From Lepeophtheirus salmonis (Eukaryota > Arthropoda > Copepoda > Siphonostomatoida > Caligidae), in contig NC_052142.2 of the NCBI RefSeq assembly GCF_016086655.4, positions 2,236,422 to 2,300,421 on the forward strand: a stretch of DNA of 64,000 bases, read 5' to 3'. Below, piece by piece: positions 19,930 through 32,200 of this stretch. Each line of letters opens with the position of its first letter. Position 1 is the first letter of the stretch. Under the pieces are notes generated by a model, which was not told the origin of the DNA, did not search any database, and saw only the letters and a program-made list of their open reading frames with translations. Both the position numbers and the translations under genes were made by a program.

Positions 19930-22900
19930 CTAGTTTATGCTAGATAAATGAGTTTGCCATATGGTGGATCTTTTGGAAGGTTAAATAATTGTCGTGGATT
20001 GTTAAAAACACAAATTAATATTTAAATAAAGATATGAGGACGTTGTATAATCGAAAAAAAGGAAATGCACAAATAATTTTATTTAAACATAATATTTATT
20101 TCCAATTTTAATCATTAAAAACTTCATCTTTATATTTTATATATAGTTTATATACATTGGTTGAGTTCTCACTTCGATGCATGACATGGCATATAATATC
20201 TATATAATTCTTTTTGTTTATAGTCATATAATAGTTGTGATGGAGAAGGCTCTTGCTTAGGTCCACGTTTAAAACCGCGATATTTGAGAAGTGAACCATG
20301 ACTAAGGCATCAATAGTTTAACCAATGAGACTTATACCTTTTTCATTAAACGCATTCTTCGTACTTTCAGTATTTTTTTCAGTCTCATAACTTTCTTAGC
20401 CTTTCTCACCTAAGATAAAATTAATGTTATGTTAAGCGTGGAATGTTTCTAACCTTACTTTTCAGACTTTAAAAATCATCTAAACAACTTTCAAAAAATT
20501 AAATTTTTGTGAAAATTATGTATTTATATGTCCATAACAAGGATAATTTTAGTTAAATGTATCGCAGCTTTCCATTTATCTATTTTTTCATAAGCGTATC
20601 GCAGCTTTCCATTTATTTATTTTTTCATAAGCATATCACAATCAAACTATTTGACTGATAAATACTAAAATTTTCAAGTACGTATATTTCTTACTTAGGG
20701 AAACTAAGAAGTGCTGATTCGAGTCTTAGTGAGAGTTTTTCTTACCTTTATTTAAGGGGAAATACCCTCTAAACCACTTCTTTTTTTTGTTTTTAAATAA
20801 ACCAGAAAATTTAGAATTAGTCATTTTTATAAAGAAATGCCTTTTGGGAGTCATTTGAGGGCGAGGGCAATGAAGGACTAAAGAATATATTTATTTACTG
20901 TTACTAAATATCAAATGTAGCAGAGGACAGGAACTTATATGAAACTTATGAAATTCAGCATAATAACTTTCAAATTGAAACTTCTAAGTTCCTTTACAAA
21001 TAGAAATTTTAATTAAAAAAAAGTAATTTCCAAATTACTAATAATAGAGGTAACAAAAACAACTTTTCTAACATACCTTTTATATCAATGCACAACATAA
21101 AATGAAATTAACAGATCACCCAAAAAATGGGACACAAGCTAAAATAAAAATTCAGAAGAACTTTTAATATGTATATTTTGTTTTCATCAAACACTTCTAA
21201 GATTCATAAGAAAAGTAGGGATAAAATTATTTTTTAGTTTTTCAATAAGAGCTACATGATTATTTCTTGCCATATTCGATTTTCTTAATAATTTTTTTAT
21301 TTAACTTTCAAAATTAATTTTTACTGTTCGACTCACTTTGATCCCTGGATACAGCCTGTTTAAAAGATTATAAATGAGAGCAGAATGGAGGCTGATAACT
21401 TCCTAACTATTTTCTTTTCTAAAATCAGGATTACAGGTTAAAGCCGACTATACCCCTGTTTCTTATATCGCATTGTTTCTTTAAGGCAGTAGTCGAGGAA
21501 CAGGGTAAATTATCCCAAATGGGGTAATGTAGAAAATTGTAGGGCTAAATTACAAAGATTTTTCTTGTGTTATATCCATGCCATAAAGAAGGACTTAAAC
21601 TATCTAGTGATAAATGAAATAAAGATAATGACATTAGTTTAAGGTAATTTTATTTTACTGAAAGTTATTTTGGGATAAAGATAAAAAAGGTACCAATCAC
21701 CTGCCTTAAGGTGTCGGTAACAAAGTGTTTTCTTATAATCTGAAAAGAATTGTATAATTTTTTCTTGACACCACTAAGATTACTTCATATATATTCGGAG
21801 ATGATAAAGTCCTGGTTGTACAAAATCGACTTAAATATGATAACATTACATGAAATAATTTTTATAAACGTGTCAATAAGTGCACAATTCAAATATGCCT
21901 GGCTAAAACAGATTTAATAATGGCGGAAGTGGAATTCGATATAGGCTGAATCCTATTGAATTTTAGATAAGAATAGATAAATTTTTTTTCAAAAGAAATG
22001 GTTGTGGTTTTGAATAATAATATTGTAGAATTTGAGGTGCTTATTTCGCACGTAATCTTCTTCGTTTTAATTATTATTATCTTTCAGTTCATCTAAACTG
22101 CAAGAGATCCTATTTTTGAAGAACTTTTGACAAAACCTCTCTTTGTTTAATAATTTAATGCATTTTCTTTTGATTTCTCCTCCTTCATGCTAAGAAATGG
22201 AAGGAAATGAGAATAAAAGAGGAGGTGCAGATGAAATTGGAACAGTTTAATGTTCGTATCAGTGGGGTTTACTCACAAATTCGATTTATAAAATTACCAC
22301 GCCTATTAAATATAATTACGTCTTAGAATAAACGAAGAAGAGAAACAAAATCATAACTGATTACTCCATTACATTGAAATTTAATTATGATTCTTCTCTG
22401 GGAATTTTCGTTATCTTTTCGTCGCTCCTCGTAACATCCATCGAAGGATCACTATATACATGGAGAGTTTGTGTATTCATTTCTTATGAATTAATGAGTT
22501 AAATTACCAAGTATAAATTTGTTAGGTGGAATAATTAATTAAATTACTAACCATGGCCATAATATGATGAAATCAAAGAGTTCTTTTATTCACGTAGAAT
22601 TACTAAAGAGGATTGTCTATGTCCCCCATGAATATGAAATAGTGGAAATTTTATAAGTAAACGAAAACTCAGAAGTTCACTTTTTTCAATTAATAGTAAC
22701 AAAGGACACTTTGTATACTTTTTAGTATTCCTTCATAAAAACAATGATGAATGTAGTAGATAAATAGTTATAATTGAATTTTTAAACAGGGAGTAGGCTC
22801 CATGTTCACGTTGGAATATTTTGGATTTAAAAAATTAATACAAATAATCTAACCCGTTGCAATGATGGGTTGGGGCCCATAGAATAAATTTCTCCTCCCA

Positions 22901-24690
22901 CACCCAAGACATATTTAATCTGGTGACGATTCTCACTATAAGTCTTCTAAACACATTATTATATTTTTTTTATAATTACAGTATAGAAACAACTTGTTTG
23001 ATTTAAACAATTATATTTTACAAATATTTTTTTTAAAATAAATTTATTAAACCTCGTTTGTTGTAATATTTAAAAAAAAGAAAATTAGAGAATTCTCAAA
23101 GAGAAACTAATATGTTCTCTTCATTTAAAAGACGATGATTTTTGAACTGAACATGTATATTCAGACAAATCTAAAAAGCATCTTTTGTTAAAGAAAGATT
23201 TATTTCCTTCATTCAATCTTCACAATACTTATATAATTAAGTTCTACACCTGAAGAATATTAAAAATTTTCATCTGAATTGAAAAAAAAAATGCCTTTGA
23301 CTTGAACATAAAGGTCAATTTTTGTTCATAACTAAAAACTGTGTAGGTATAATACAATTTAAATAACATATTAAAAGCATTAAATATGTCTTGTTTTATC
23401 TAATAATTGTAAAAATCCAATAAAAAAAATTATTATGCAATAACTATAGAACACAACCAAAAAAAAGTTTCAAATTATATATTTTAGATTTTAAAAATTG
23501 TATTATGTCGGGAATTATAAAAAAGAATCAGAAGAATTTACGCTCATGTCTGAATTCCATAAATTGAATTACTTTACACTATCATTTTAATTAGTATCTA
23601 GCTTATTATAAACTGTTTATACATTTTACATGACCTCCAATGATTGAACTAATTGGATCATAGCAGTTAATTGAAAATTTGGAGGTTCCTCTGACAGAAG
23701 TTATTCACCTTGTAATGAGTTTAAGGTCTTCAGTCTTAAATTTTCCTGCTTTTTTCAAGTAAAACTATGAAAACAAAATAAATTAAGATATAATATTCAG
23801 TATTTATAGCAAGGTAGTGGATAATATAGGTGTTTCGGTTAGAGTCTGCCTTCTGATTGGTTAAGATGAGTGACGTCACATATGTTGTATTCACTCAAAA
23901 ATTAAAACAATAATATTAATATAACAACGTAAATTGATAATTTATCAAGGCGGTGGATGATATAACTCTCTTCAATGTAATGGTCTAGTCAAGGGATCTC
24001 GACTCTAAAGGCGTGATCCAATGAATAAGTGTTTCACTCGGTGGATATTATGAAAAGATTGGTCATTGTGAAGGTACCTCTTCATATCAAAGATATGTAT
24101 GACTATTGACTTTTGATCTCTTTAATAATTATCTTTATACATAAATTCATTCAGATCTCCCACGGAATCATCGAATACTTCAACATATAAGAACTAAGGA
24201 ATTCCATGAAACGGCAGAATAATCGACTGAGATACTCAGTGAGGAGTAGAGAGAGTTATCATCCTTCATCCACAGCTCCTTCTCTGAAATTATTGAAAGT
24301 CAACTCTGCTTCGTCTCTTACTCTAAGAAAAATATTTCATTTATAAGAGTCCTTCCGTTTCCTTGATATATATAAAGCAGAAATGACTTATCACTATCAC
24401 ATTAATATCAATTACATCTATAAGTTGGACTTTGTGATATACGGCCTATACGGATAATTGTATAAGCTGGACACTTCATGCTCATGCCTGATTTCTTTAT
24501 TACTACTGAGTCACTTGGCATTGGAAAACAAGTGGAACATAATTATAGACTGGTAAAGATAATGTGCTTCTCTTTTCTCGATATTTTGGTATGTAAAGCA
24601 TATTCTATTCTGTTATTATATATAAATAGTTATTCGGAGATGTTAAGTGATTATGTGCTTTACAAAACATATAGCAGACCTCTTAACTTC
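19930..24690. other. AT-rich intergenic region, no gene recognised
   Basis: About 4.7 kb without a frame that looks coding. It contains a small tandem duplication (20559-20634), many A/T runs and a CRE-like TGACGTCA near 23872. The listed frames at 20108-20299 and 24478-24717 resemble nothing known to me and have no typical coding composition. Confidence 0.6.
20559..20634. repeat. 37-bp tandem duplication
   Basis: Two copies of a unit beginning GTATCGCAGCTTTCCATTTA and ending TTTTTTCATAAGC lie head to tail with a period of 37 bp. Confidence 0.85.
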
Positions 24691-24699
24691 TGTAGACTT

Positions 24700-27230
24700 A
24701 TGTTGAAATATCTGTAGAATGTTGGAATAAATTCTTCAACTTCCCAGTGTAAAATCTGCTCAAGTACTTTAAGCAGAAAGTTGGAAAGAGTTATCGGTCT
24801 GAAGGATTTACCAAGGCTGTAATCTTTTTTACCGGGTTTTGGCAGAAAACTTACTTCTATTTCTCTCCAGTATCTTGGTGTATAAACAGTGATGAGGATG
24901 ACTCAAAAAAGTTCTGAGATATAGGCAACGATATTGTCCCAAATTTGTTGCGTACAACTGTTTTCAGTTCATCAGGTCCCGAGCTTTTGTATGAGCTAAA
25001 GGAGTTGAAGGATTCCCTCTTGTTGCTATCTAAGTTAAAATAATTCACTAGCGTGGATGTTCCAGCAGACTTACTGAGTCTACATCGTAGGAAATGAGTT
25101 TCCATCAGTATTTTAAGTGATTCGGTAGGTGAACACTCGTAGCCTTGCTTAGCTTTAAGAATACCAATAGAGTTGACGTCGTTTTTTGAAATCTTATAAG
25201 TTGAGAGATATCTTTTGGACCTTCCACTTTGCTGCAGAAACTCCTCCATGATTATTTTTGCTCTTTTCTTAGCACTGAAAGATAAGCATTATTTGCAATA
25301 TGGTATTCATCTATGTGGGAACTACGATGATGCTTTGGTTCGAGTTTGCAGAGTTTGTACCCTAGGCTAGTAAGATGTTTGGTCTACCAAGGAATTGAGT
25401 TTGCTATGATAGTTTTTCTTTTTGGACACCCAATAAATAATGCCATTTTGTTAGCCATGTAAAGTGATTTAGTAATCAATAACATTTGGGTTTGAACCTA
25501 TAACAGGTAATGATGCAGATTCTATGTGGGACCTGAAGATGTCCCAGTTAGCTTTTGTAAAATTTCTTGATTGCTTCGTCATTGGCATGTATTTGCCAAA
25601 TCCTAAAAACTATATATCTATGTTCTGACATTGAGGGTCTAAGATCTACTCGCCCACCCTATTATCTCGAACTTGTTGAAGGGATGTTGATTCACGATTG
25701 TGATGTCGATGGTTGAACTGGCTCGTTGGGTGATGAAAGTATGCTCGTTCTCTTCATTTCTAGCAGTCAGATTGTTTTGATCTATGATATTTTCCAGAGA
25801 CTCTCCTCTTGTGTCGTTCCTCTAGTACCAACAGTTGATTGTGGGCATTTGAGTTTATATCTAAGAAAAGTGTATTTTGATCTTGTTCACAATGTTTAAT
25901 GAGACATAACGATGCTTTATTCTCAATAGGTAATATTAGGTAAGGTAAGCAACAGAGATATACGTTACTAGCCTATATCTTTCCATAAATAATGTGCAGA
26001 TGTCTCTGTCTGAAAATTCTGAAACTCACCATGTTTGTAAATGGTTAGCAGATCGTATGCAATCCCTTGCATTCGGCACAGGTGAATCCTGATCAACTTT
26101 TTCTTGAATTGGTTGGACTATTGCTTGTTCTCTTGTCCTGTCATCTTCTTTGAGAGCTTCAGTCCCTCAACAATTAGCTTCAGTGGCACCATCAACATCC
26201 ATTGATTTGTTGCCGCCACTATCAATCTCAGTTTACTTACTAACTTCAGTATGATCTTTTTTGCTAGTGGCAGTATAATCTTTTATGCTAGTTTTACTAG
26301 TTGTTTTTGATTTATTATGATCTCCTTGATTTGTTTTTGTGGTGTCCCCCTCTACTTCTTCTTCCTTTTGTTAGATAATAGGTGGTTTCCTTGGGTATTG
26401 GAAACGTACTTTTCCTCTTTAAGCTATTCTGATAGTGAAGTCTATCAATTGAAGGGCTTCAAATACCTGTGGGTCGACGCATGTGTGGAGTAGCGTACCG
26501 AAGTTAGTAATTTCAAATTTCAACATTATCCTTAATCTGAAGAGTATAACATTGGTGTGCATTATTCCAAGCAAGAACCTTGTCTCCAATGTTACCAATC
26601 ACCCCACGAACGAAACCCGTGAGGTATTTTTTTCTCTTTGCTGAGTTCCCTCATTGCTCCCCTTCATCCCATGTGTTTGCTTTTTTCCTTTTTCGGGCAT
26701 AATGTCCAGAAGGATCATCATTTACTTAATTTACCGCTCTTTTATTTGTATAGTAGCACACTTCGTAGTTAGGAATGAGGTTGCCGATTGGTGTAGACAG
26801 ACGACGTACGTAGTCCGTGTCAAGTATTTTAATAACGTTATTCAATTCAATTATGGAAATATGGTCACTTTTAATAAATTTTCTTATTATTACAATTTCG
26901 TTTGCCTCCTTATCAATGTCAGCGTTAAGGGTCTGATTTGTTTTTTATATTCTTTGTTGTCCTCAGCAGGTATTTGAGGGATATTAGTTCTCTTTGAAGG
27001 AGGGGTTTCATTAGCTGTACCTTTTTCCCTCGTTTCATAACACTAGGGGCTTGCTCTAGAACCTTCTTTTTTGTATCGGGATTTTTTTTTTTTTTTTTTT
27101 TTTTTGCCTCTTTCGAGTCCTTTTTTGGTTCCTTCTTGAGAACATTGATTTGGGATCGAACCTTCTTCCCCCACTTGTTTTAGGTGATGGTTTCCGAGTT
27201 CATACCATTTGTTGGGTCGATGTTAGGTTC
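24700..27230 (-). mobile_element. non-LTR retrotransposon (jockey-like LINE), 3' part missing
   Basis: On the minus strand, a Lys-rich ORF1-like start (27230-26400) is followed by endonuclease and reverse-transcriptase pieces. Endonuclease: NAHNQL, GESLENIIDQNNLTA and SSTIDITIVNQHP at about 25650-25890, matching the DxNAH and S-x-ID motifs. The linker has a PWWTKHLTSLGYKL-like block (with a stop) at about 25340-25400. RT fingers: SYKSSGPDELK near 24990, PRYWREIEVSFLPKPGKKDY (about 24830-24890), then SFRPITLSNFLLKVLEQ. Sequence resemblance ends near 24700, before the RT catalytic Asp pair, so the 3' half is absent. Frames are broken throughout. Confidence 0.8.
27080..27107. repeat. long T homopolymer
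   Basis: An uninterrupted T run of more than 20 bases lies inside the Lys-rich ORF1-like region of the LINE, where it would encode poly-Lys on the minus strand. Confidence 0.9.
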
Positions 27231-27689
27231 ATCTTCCAAATTTATAGATGAAATAATATGTAGTTATATATTATATCTATGTAGAGAGAGGTTGAGCGAC
27301 ATTGAAGTCCGATAAGTTATGTCAATATACATTTATTTTATTACACATACTAGAAGACAAAAGGAAAAGCTGATCTTTATAATTCTTAAATCCCTTGATA
27401 ACTTTCAAACTAAGAAAAGGAGAGATCCAGGCAGATAAATGTCAGCCAAAGTCCTCAAAAAGAGTTAACATGCTCTTATTTAATCGAATGAATAGGTGAC
27501 ATCTACAATCCAAACTGGGGAAATTATATTCAAATCTGATTACATCTTTTTTTTAGTCGACGTTAAAAATAATATACCTAGTAATGAAAATCGTGTGTAT
27601 TTTTGGTATATTAAAGAACCGAAAATATACATGCTAACCCCGACATTTTGAAGTGTGTTATAGAGCAGAGAAGCTTAGGTGTCAGGACA

Positions 27690-28030
27690 TTTCATTAGAT
27701 CTGCTACAATCAGCTATGAGTAGGGAAGAGGGGGAGAACGAAATAAACAAGGACATTGATAAGAATTACTTCCATGAAGATTTTTAATCTGAGTTCAATG
27801 AGGACTTACAAAAATAACTCTTAAACAAATTCTGAAGATGTATCTTCATCTTTTATGAGCACATACGAATGTTCTATCAAGTTTTAAATATGATTTCATC
27901 TACTGGAAAAGAAGTTCACTACTCAATAGTTAAATAATAATGACAACATCTAAAGAAAACAATATTAATTCTTCAGATTACCAATTCCAAAAGAACGGGG
28001 CAACTAAAAAATACAAACGGCTTACATCAC
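27690..28030. repeat. dispersed direct repeat, copy 1 (partner at 30615-30970)
   Basis: About 340 bp match 30615-30970 in the same orientation, including TTTTATGAGCACAYRAATGT, GTTCACTACTCA and GGATTTACATCAC-like ends. The two copies flank the VWC exons of chordin. Class unknown; no coding frame is shared. Confidence 0.75.
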
Positions 28031-28606
28031 TAAACATGTCCGTTCCTCAAGCTACTGTTCATTACAGCAGAATGAAAGTTGTAACTTACTACTGCCTTAC
28101 TATGCCAAAATTCTAACTGAAATTTCGTGTGACTTCGATGTATTTCCTTCTCTATGGCACGGCGTTAAATAAATTTTGGGTATCATATACCATAGAAATA
28201 CAAATGTATAGCAACGCATTTAATAAAATTTTACTATGCAATATTATATAAAGTATCGAATATAAAACAAGGTAGGATTTTATATAGTGCATATATATAT
28301 CTTCGTAATTTGTTTATTAAATTGTGGAAAAATAACGATAATAATAGTCTGAGAGTATTTAAGAGATAAATATTAGGTACTGTAAGAAACTTATTTGGCT
28401 AACTACCAGATGATTTCGGGCTCTTTCTGCTGTTTTTTTTTTGTTAAAGGCAAGATTGCGTGATAAAATAATAAAAAAATTTGATGGGGAGAAATCATAA
28501 AAAAATACTGAAAAAGGAGAGTTTTTGTCAAAAGCTCCTCAAAAAAATAGAATGATCCTTAAAGTAATGTTAGACTGCAGCATAATAATAACTAAAAGGA
28601 AGAAAG

Positions 28607-29092
28607 TATAGTCCGGGAGCCTGCCACGGAATATTTAACCCAGTAAAGTACAGAAGGTTTGACCCCCTGAAATTACTTATGTCTTGAGATAGTACTATAG
28701 ATTGGTGCAAGTTTTGTGTATGCCCATTATGGGAGGGGGAGGGAGGGTGAAATAAATCGTAAATTCAGCATTTATTGAGTAAGTTTAGGGGGTTCTTACT
28801 TAACCTTTCTGACATAAATTTTTAGTCAGTCTTGGTTTTTTATAATGTCCTGATATAGTACTATACACTGGTGCAAGTTTTGTACATATACCTTTAATGG
28901 GGGGGATTTACCTTGTGGTTCAAAGATCCGTCCCGAGGCAATTTTCAGGAACGTCTGGAGGCCAGCCCCAGCAGGGATATTCTGCTAACAAAAAGAAAAA
29001 GCAATGTTCTAAGTGAAATACGTAATTTCAGGTGTTCAAACCAACTGTACCTTAAAGGGTGAAATCTTTCGTGGCAGGCTCCTAGACTATTA
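28607..29092. mobile_element. MITE with 24-bp terminal inverted repeats
   Basis: The left end TATAGTCCGGGAGCCTGCCA (28607) is the inverted match of the right end near 29069-29092, giving an element of about 486 bp. Inside, a segment with ATAGTACTATA and TGGTGCAAGTTTTGT occurs twice, near 28683 and 28849, as a diverged direct repeat of about 165 bp. It has no coding capacity. It lies immediately downstream of the last chordin exon I can see. Confidence 0.75.
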
Positions 29093-29181
29093 TACGTGTG
29101 AAATTAATGCGTAATCACATCAGTGACCCTACTTTCAATGCCAAAGTAAATATTAGAGTATATGAATATAGTACACAATAC

Positions 29182-29289
29182 CTCTGCCTTTGTCGTAGCA
29201 CATCTTGGACAGCATTTAGCTTTCATAAGTAGCTGATAAAGACATGAAAGTTTTTTGCATATCGTTTTTGCACATTTGGTGGTCCCATC
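29182..29289 (-). CDS. sog: chordin exon: end of VWC4
   Basis: It begins after TAACAG with DGTTKCAKTICKKLSC and continues YQLLMKAKCCPRCATTKAE, giving the final CxxxxCxxLxC and CCPRC motifs of VWC4. GTATTG at 29181 could be a donor to a short last exon that I cannot find. If it is not used, the frame reads on for about 25 codons to a TAA at 29104-29106, which would end the protein just short of the MITE at 29092. Confidence 0.85.
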
Positions 29290-32200
29290 CTGTTAAGTAG
29301 TTTACTAACAATATGTTTAATAAATTTAGATGTTTAAAACTTACTTTACATTTACAGTTGACACATTTCATTTCTCCAAATGGCAGAACGCTTGGATGCC
29401 AAACATCTCCATTGTTATAAAAATTATTTCTCCATACACAACCACCCTCTATAAGAATATCATTTTGAGTTCTCTCTATTGCCATATCTTTAAGTATTTC
29501 AGGGTTATTTATAATTGATATGGTGTTTTCATCACTTATAGAAATTTCCCTCTCATGTGTTGAATGATCACAAATTTTACAGCATGATAATATATTAGGT
29601 CTAATTTGTTTGTTGCCGAGACAATTTAACTTCGGACATTGTTGACTTCTACATTTCACCTGCAATGTCCCGGCCTATAACAAAAAGTATTTGAAAAAAC
29701 TTTTTATTCCTAATTATATAGAAACTTACGTCACATGTACAAACAGCACAACGACTGAATCCAAATGGCGGAATATAAGGATGCCATCTTGTGCCGGCTA
29801 TATGAAATTTTTTATCCCCACTAAAGACACAACCTAGAGAATTGTCAGATGTTACATCAGTTGGACAAGTCGCACAACATTCGCCTTCTAATATCATTGG
29901 ATTATCACAATCAGTTTCGGGACAAACCATTGGATCACAAATTACTTTGCCTCTTCTACACGAGCACATAGAGCAAGATTCATGTAAAGCAGTCCATTGA
30001 TCACCATCTTCATAAATGGAGTACTCTTGATAAATACAATGTGTGTTTACTTTAACCATATCAAATCTTTCTTGACCAATATCATTTAAATAACCAGGAA
30101 TCAATTCCAATTCGTTTCTTCTATGTAGAGGGAGACATTCAATTGGAACTCGAGTCTAAATTAAATAAATATAAATAAGTATTAAATATAATATATTTTA
30201 AATAAAATAAATATGGAATTACTTTTAATAGTTCAACTATATTTACATTCGATATAAAAATATAAAGCACAAGTTTACAAAAATATTTAAATTTGATCTA
30301 TAATTTTGGTAGGAGTTATTTACGAATATGTAATATGTAGTTTTTTCCTATTAAATCGGGCTTTTGAGAATTTCTCATGCTTTTATTAACATTTTTATGG
30401 ACTTTGACTTTAAAAAAAATTTGTAATCCTCATAACAATAAACGTATTATTAGCAAATTTTTAAACTAACTACGGATGGAATTTTATTTAATGTGGGTTA
30501 TGCAATCTTGAGAAAATGCAAGGTTAGGTGAGTATCCGCATATATAATAAAAGTGCACTTCACATCGTAATACCCCATAATGAAAAATATATATATAATG
30601 GACTAGTTAAAACCGAAAATCAACATAGTAAGTCAGCTGTGACAAGGGAGGATGGGAAGAAGAAAATGAACCAAGACGCTTGCAAGAATTACTCCGATGT
30701 CGATCTACAATTTTACTCTGAGCCCAATAACAAGAACTTACAATTATAACTCCATAACAAATCTTCAAGGATACGCTCCGTTTTTTATGAGCACACATGA
30801 ATGTTCAATCAGATTTTGAATATAATTCAATCTATTTAAGAAATTATGTTCACTACTCAGGAATTAAATAATTATGACAACTACTACTGAAAAGAAAATT
30901 CATTCTTAAGAACATCAATTCTAAAAAAACAGGGCAGCTAACAAATTAACTGGATTTACATCACAAGTAATAACTCTTATGATAATAACTGATTATATTT
31001 TAACATTGACTATTTTCATTCCAAAAAGTTCTATTCAATACACTCAACCAAACTATAAATTAAATTATTTACTTTTTCTTATTGGCTCTAATCTTCAATT
31101 TTCAGATCATGTTACTGTTTGACGCTGTTTTTATCAAAGTTCGTCTACAATTGCTTACAAGAATGTCGTTGTTTACTGCTTTAGTGATAGTACTACTGCA
31201 GTACTGAATAAAAAATCAAAGTGTTCTATTTATTGTATAATAGATTACAAGAATATTGGATATCTTCTCCTTCATGTGTGATGGGTACACTAGAAATGAC
31301 GATTGAGTAAAAATCAAGTTATTGAGAAATTCTCCACTTATTTATTTACTTTATAAATATTGACGGCCCAATAGTTTATAGGCTTATTTGGTCCATTACG
31401 GGATTTATGTTCAAATTTCAAGGACGGGAGGATATCTTCAAGAATATTAGTTTTAATTTAGACCCTTCAATTAATTAATGTGACTGTAATTGGCTCTGTT
31501 ATGACCTTTTAAATATAATTTGTCATAGCCTCAGATTTTGGAGTTTTTTTCCAAAAAAAATCAAATATTTATGGAAACAGAGTTCTTATAAAGAGAGATC
31601 ATACGATCTAGCTTTACCATGAGAGGAATAATATTATTATTATCCCTACAATTACACTATTATACGACTATTCGCCATTATTATTAAGTTTTCAAACGTT
31701 ATAAATTATGCTGACAACATTTTTTCCGCCTCTATGTAGATATTCGACCTTTTCCTCATAATGTGACACTTCGTTGTGTGTACAAAGAAGAGCAAGAGAT
31801 GGTTCGTAATTTTTGCAAAATGGATGTAATTGTAAATGAAGGCCTCAATAATTCTGTGAAGAGAGAAGTCATTGCTCTTAAGTGGTTTTCTTCCCAAGAA
31901 GTTACATTTTTTTGGGATCAATTGTTGGCAATGGTGACAATTTAAAAAGATTCTCTGGAAATGTGTCTTCTTGGACATTTTTATGGAATTGATGAAAAAG
32001 ACGACAAAATGAAGCTATTCATTGAATGGAAGCATCAATAGAATGTGTGTCAAATCACTTTTTCTTTCTTGCTGGGAATGTACAAAAGTACTCTTGGTAG
32101 TTTAAATACTCATTATCTGGAAAATGGACTTACTTTGTAGACAAATATATCTTTTGAAAATCTATTAAACAATCCTTACAATATGAGCGACAGGAAGGTA

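Noticed and set aside
29330..29518. Plus-strand frame within the chordin VWC exons
   Set aside because: Shadow of the chordin coding strand.
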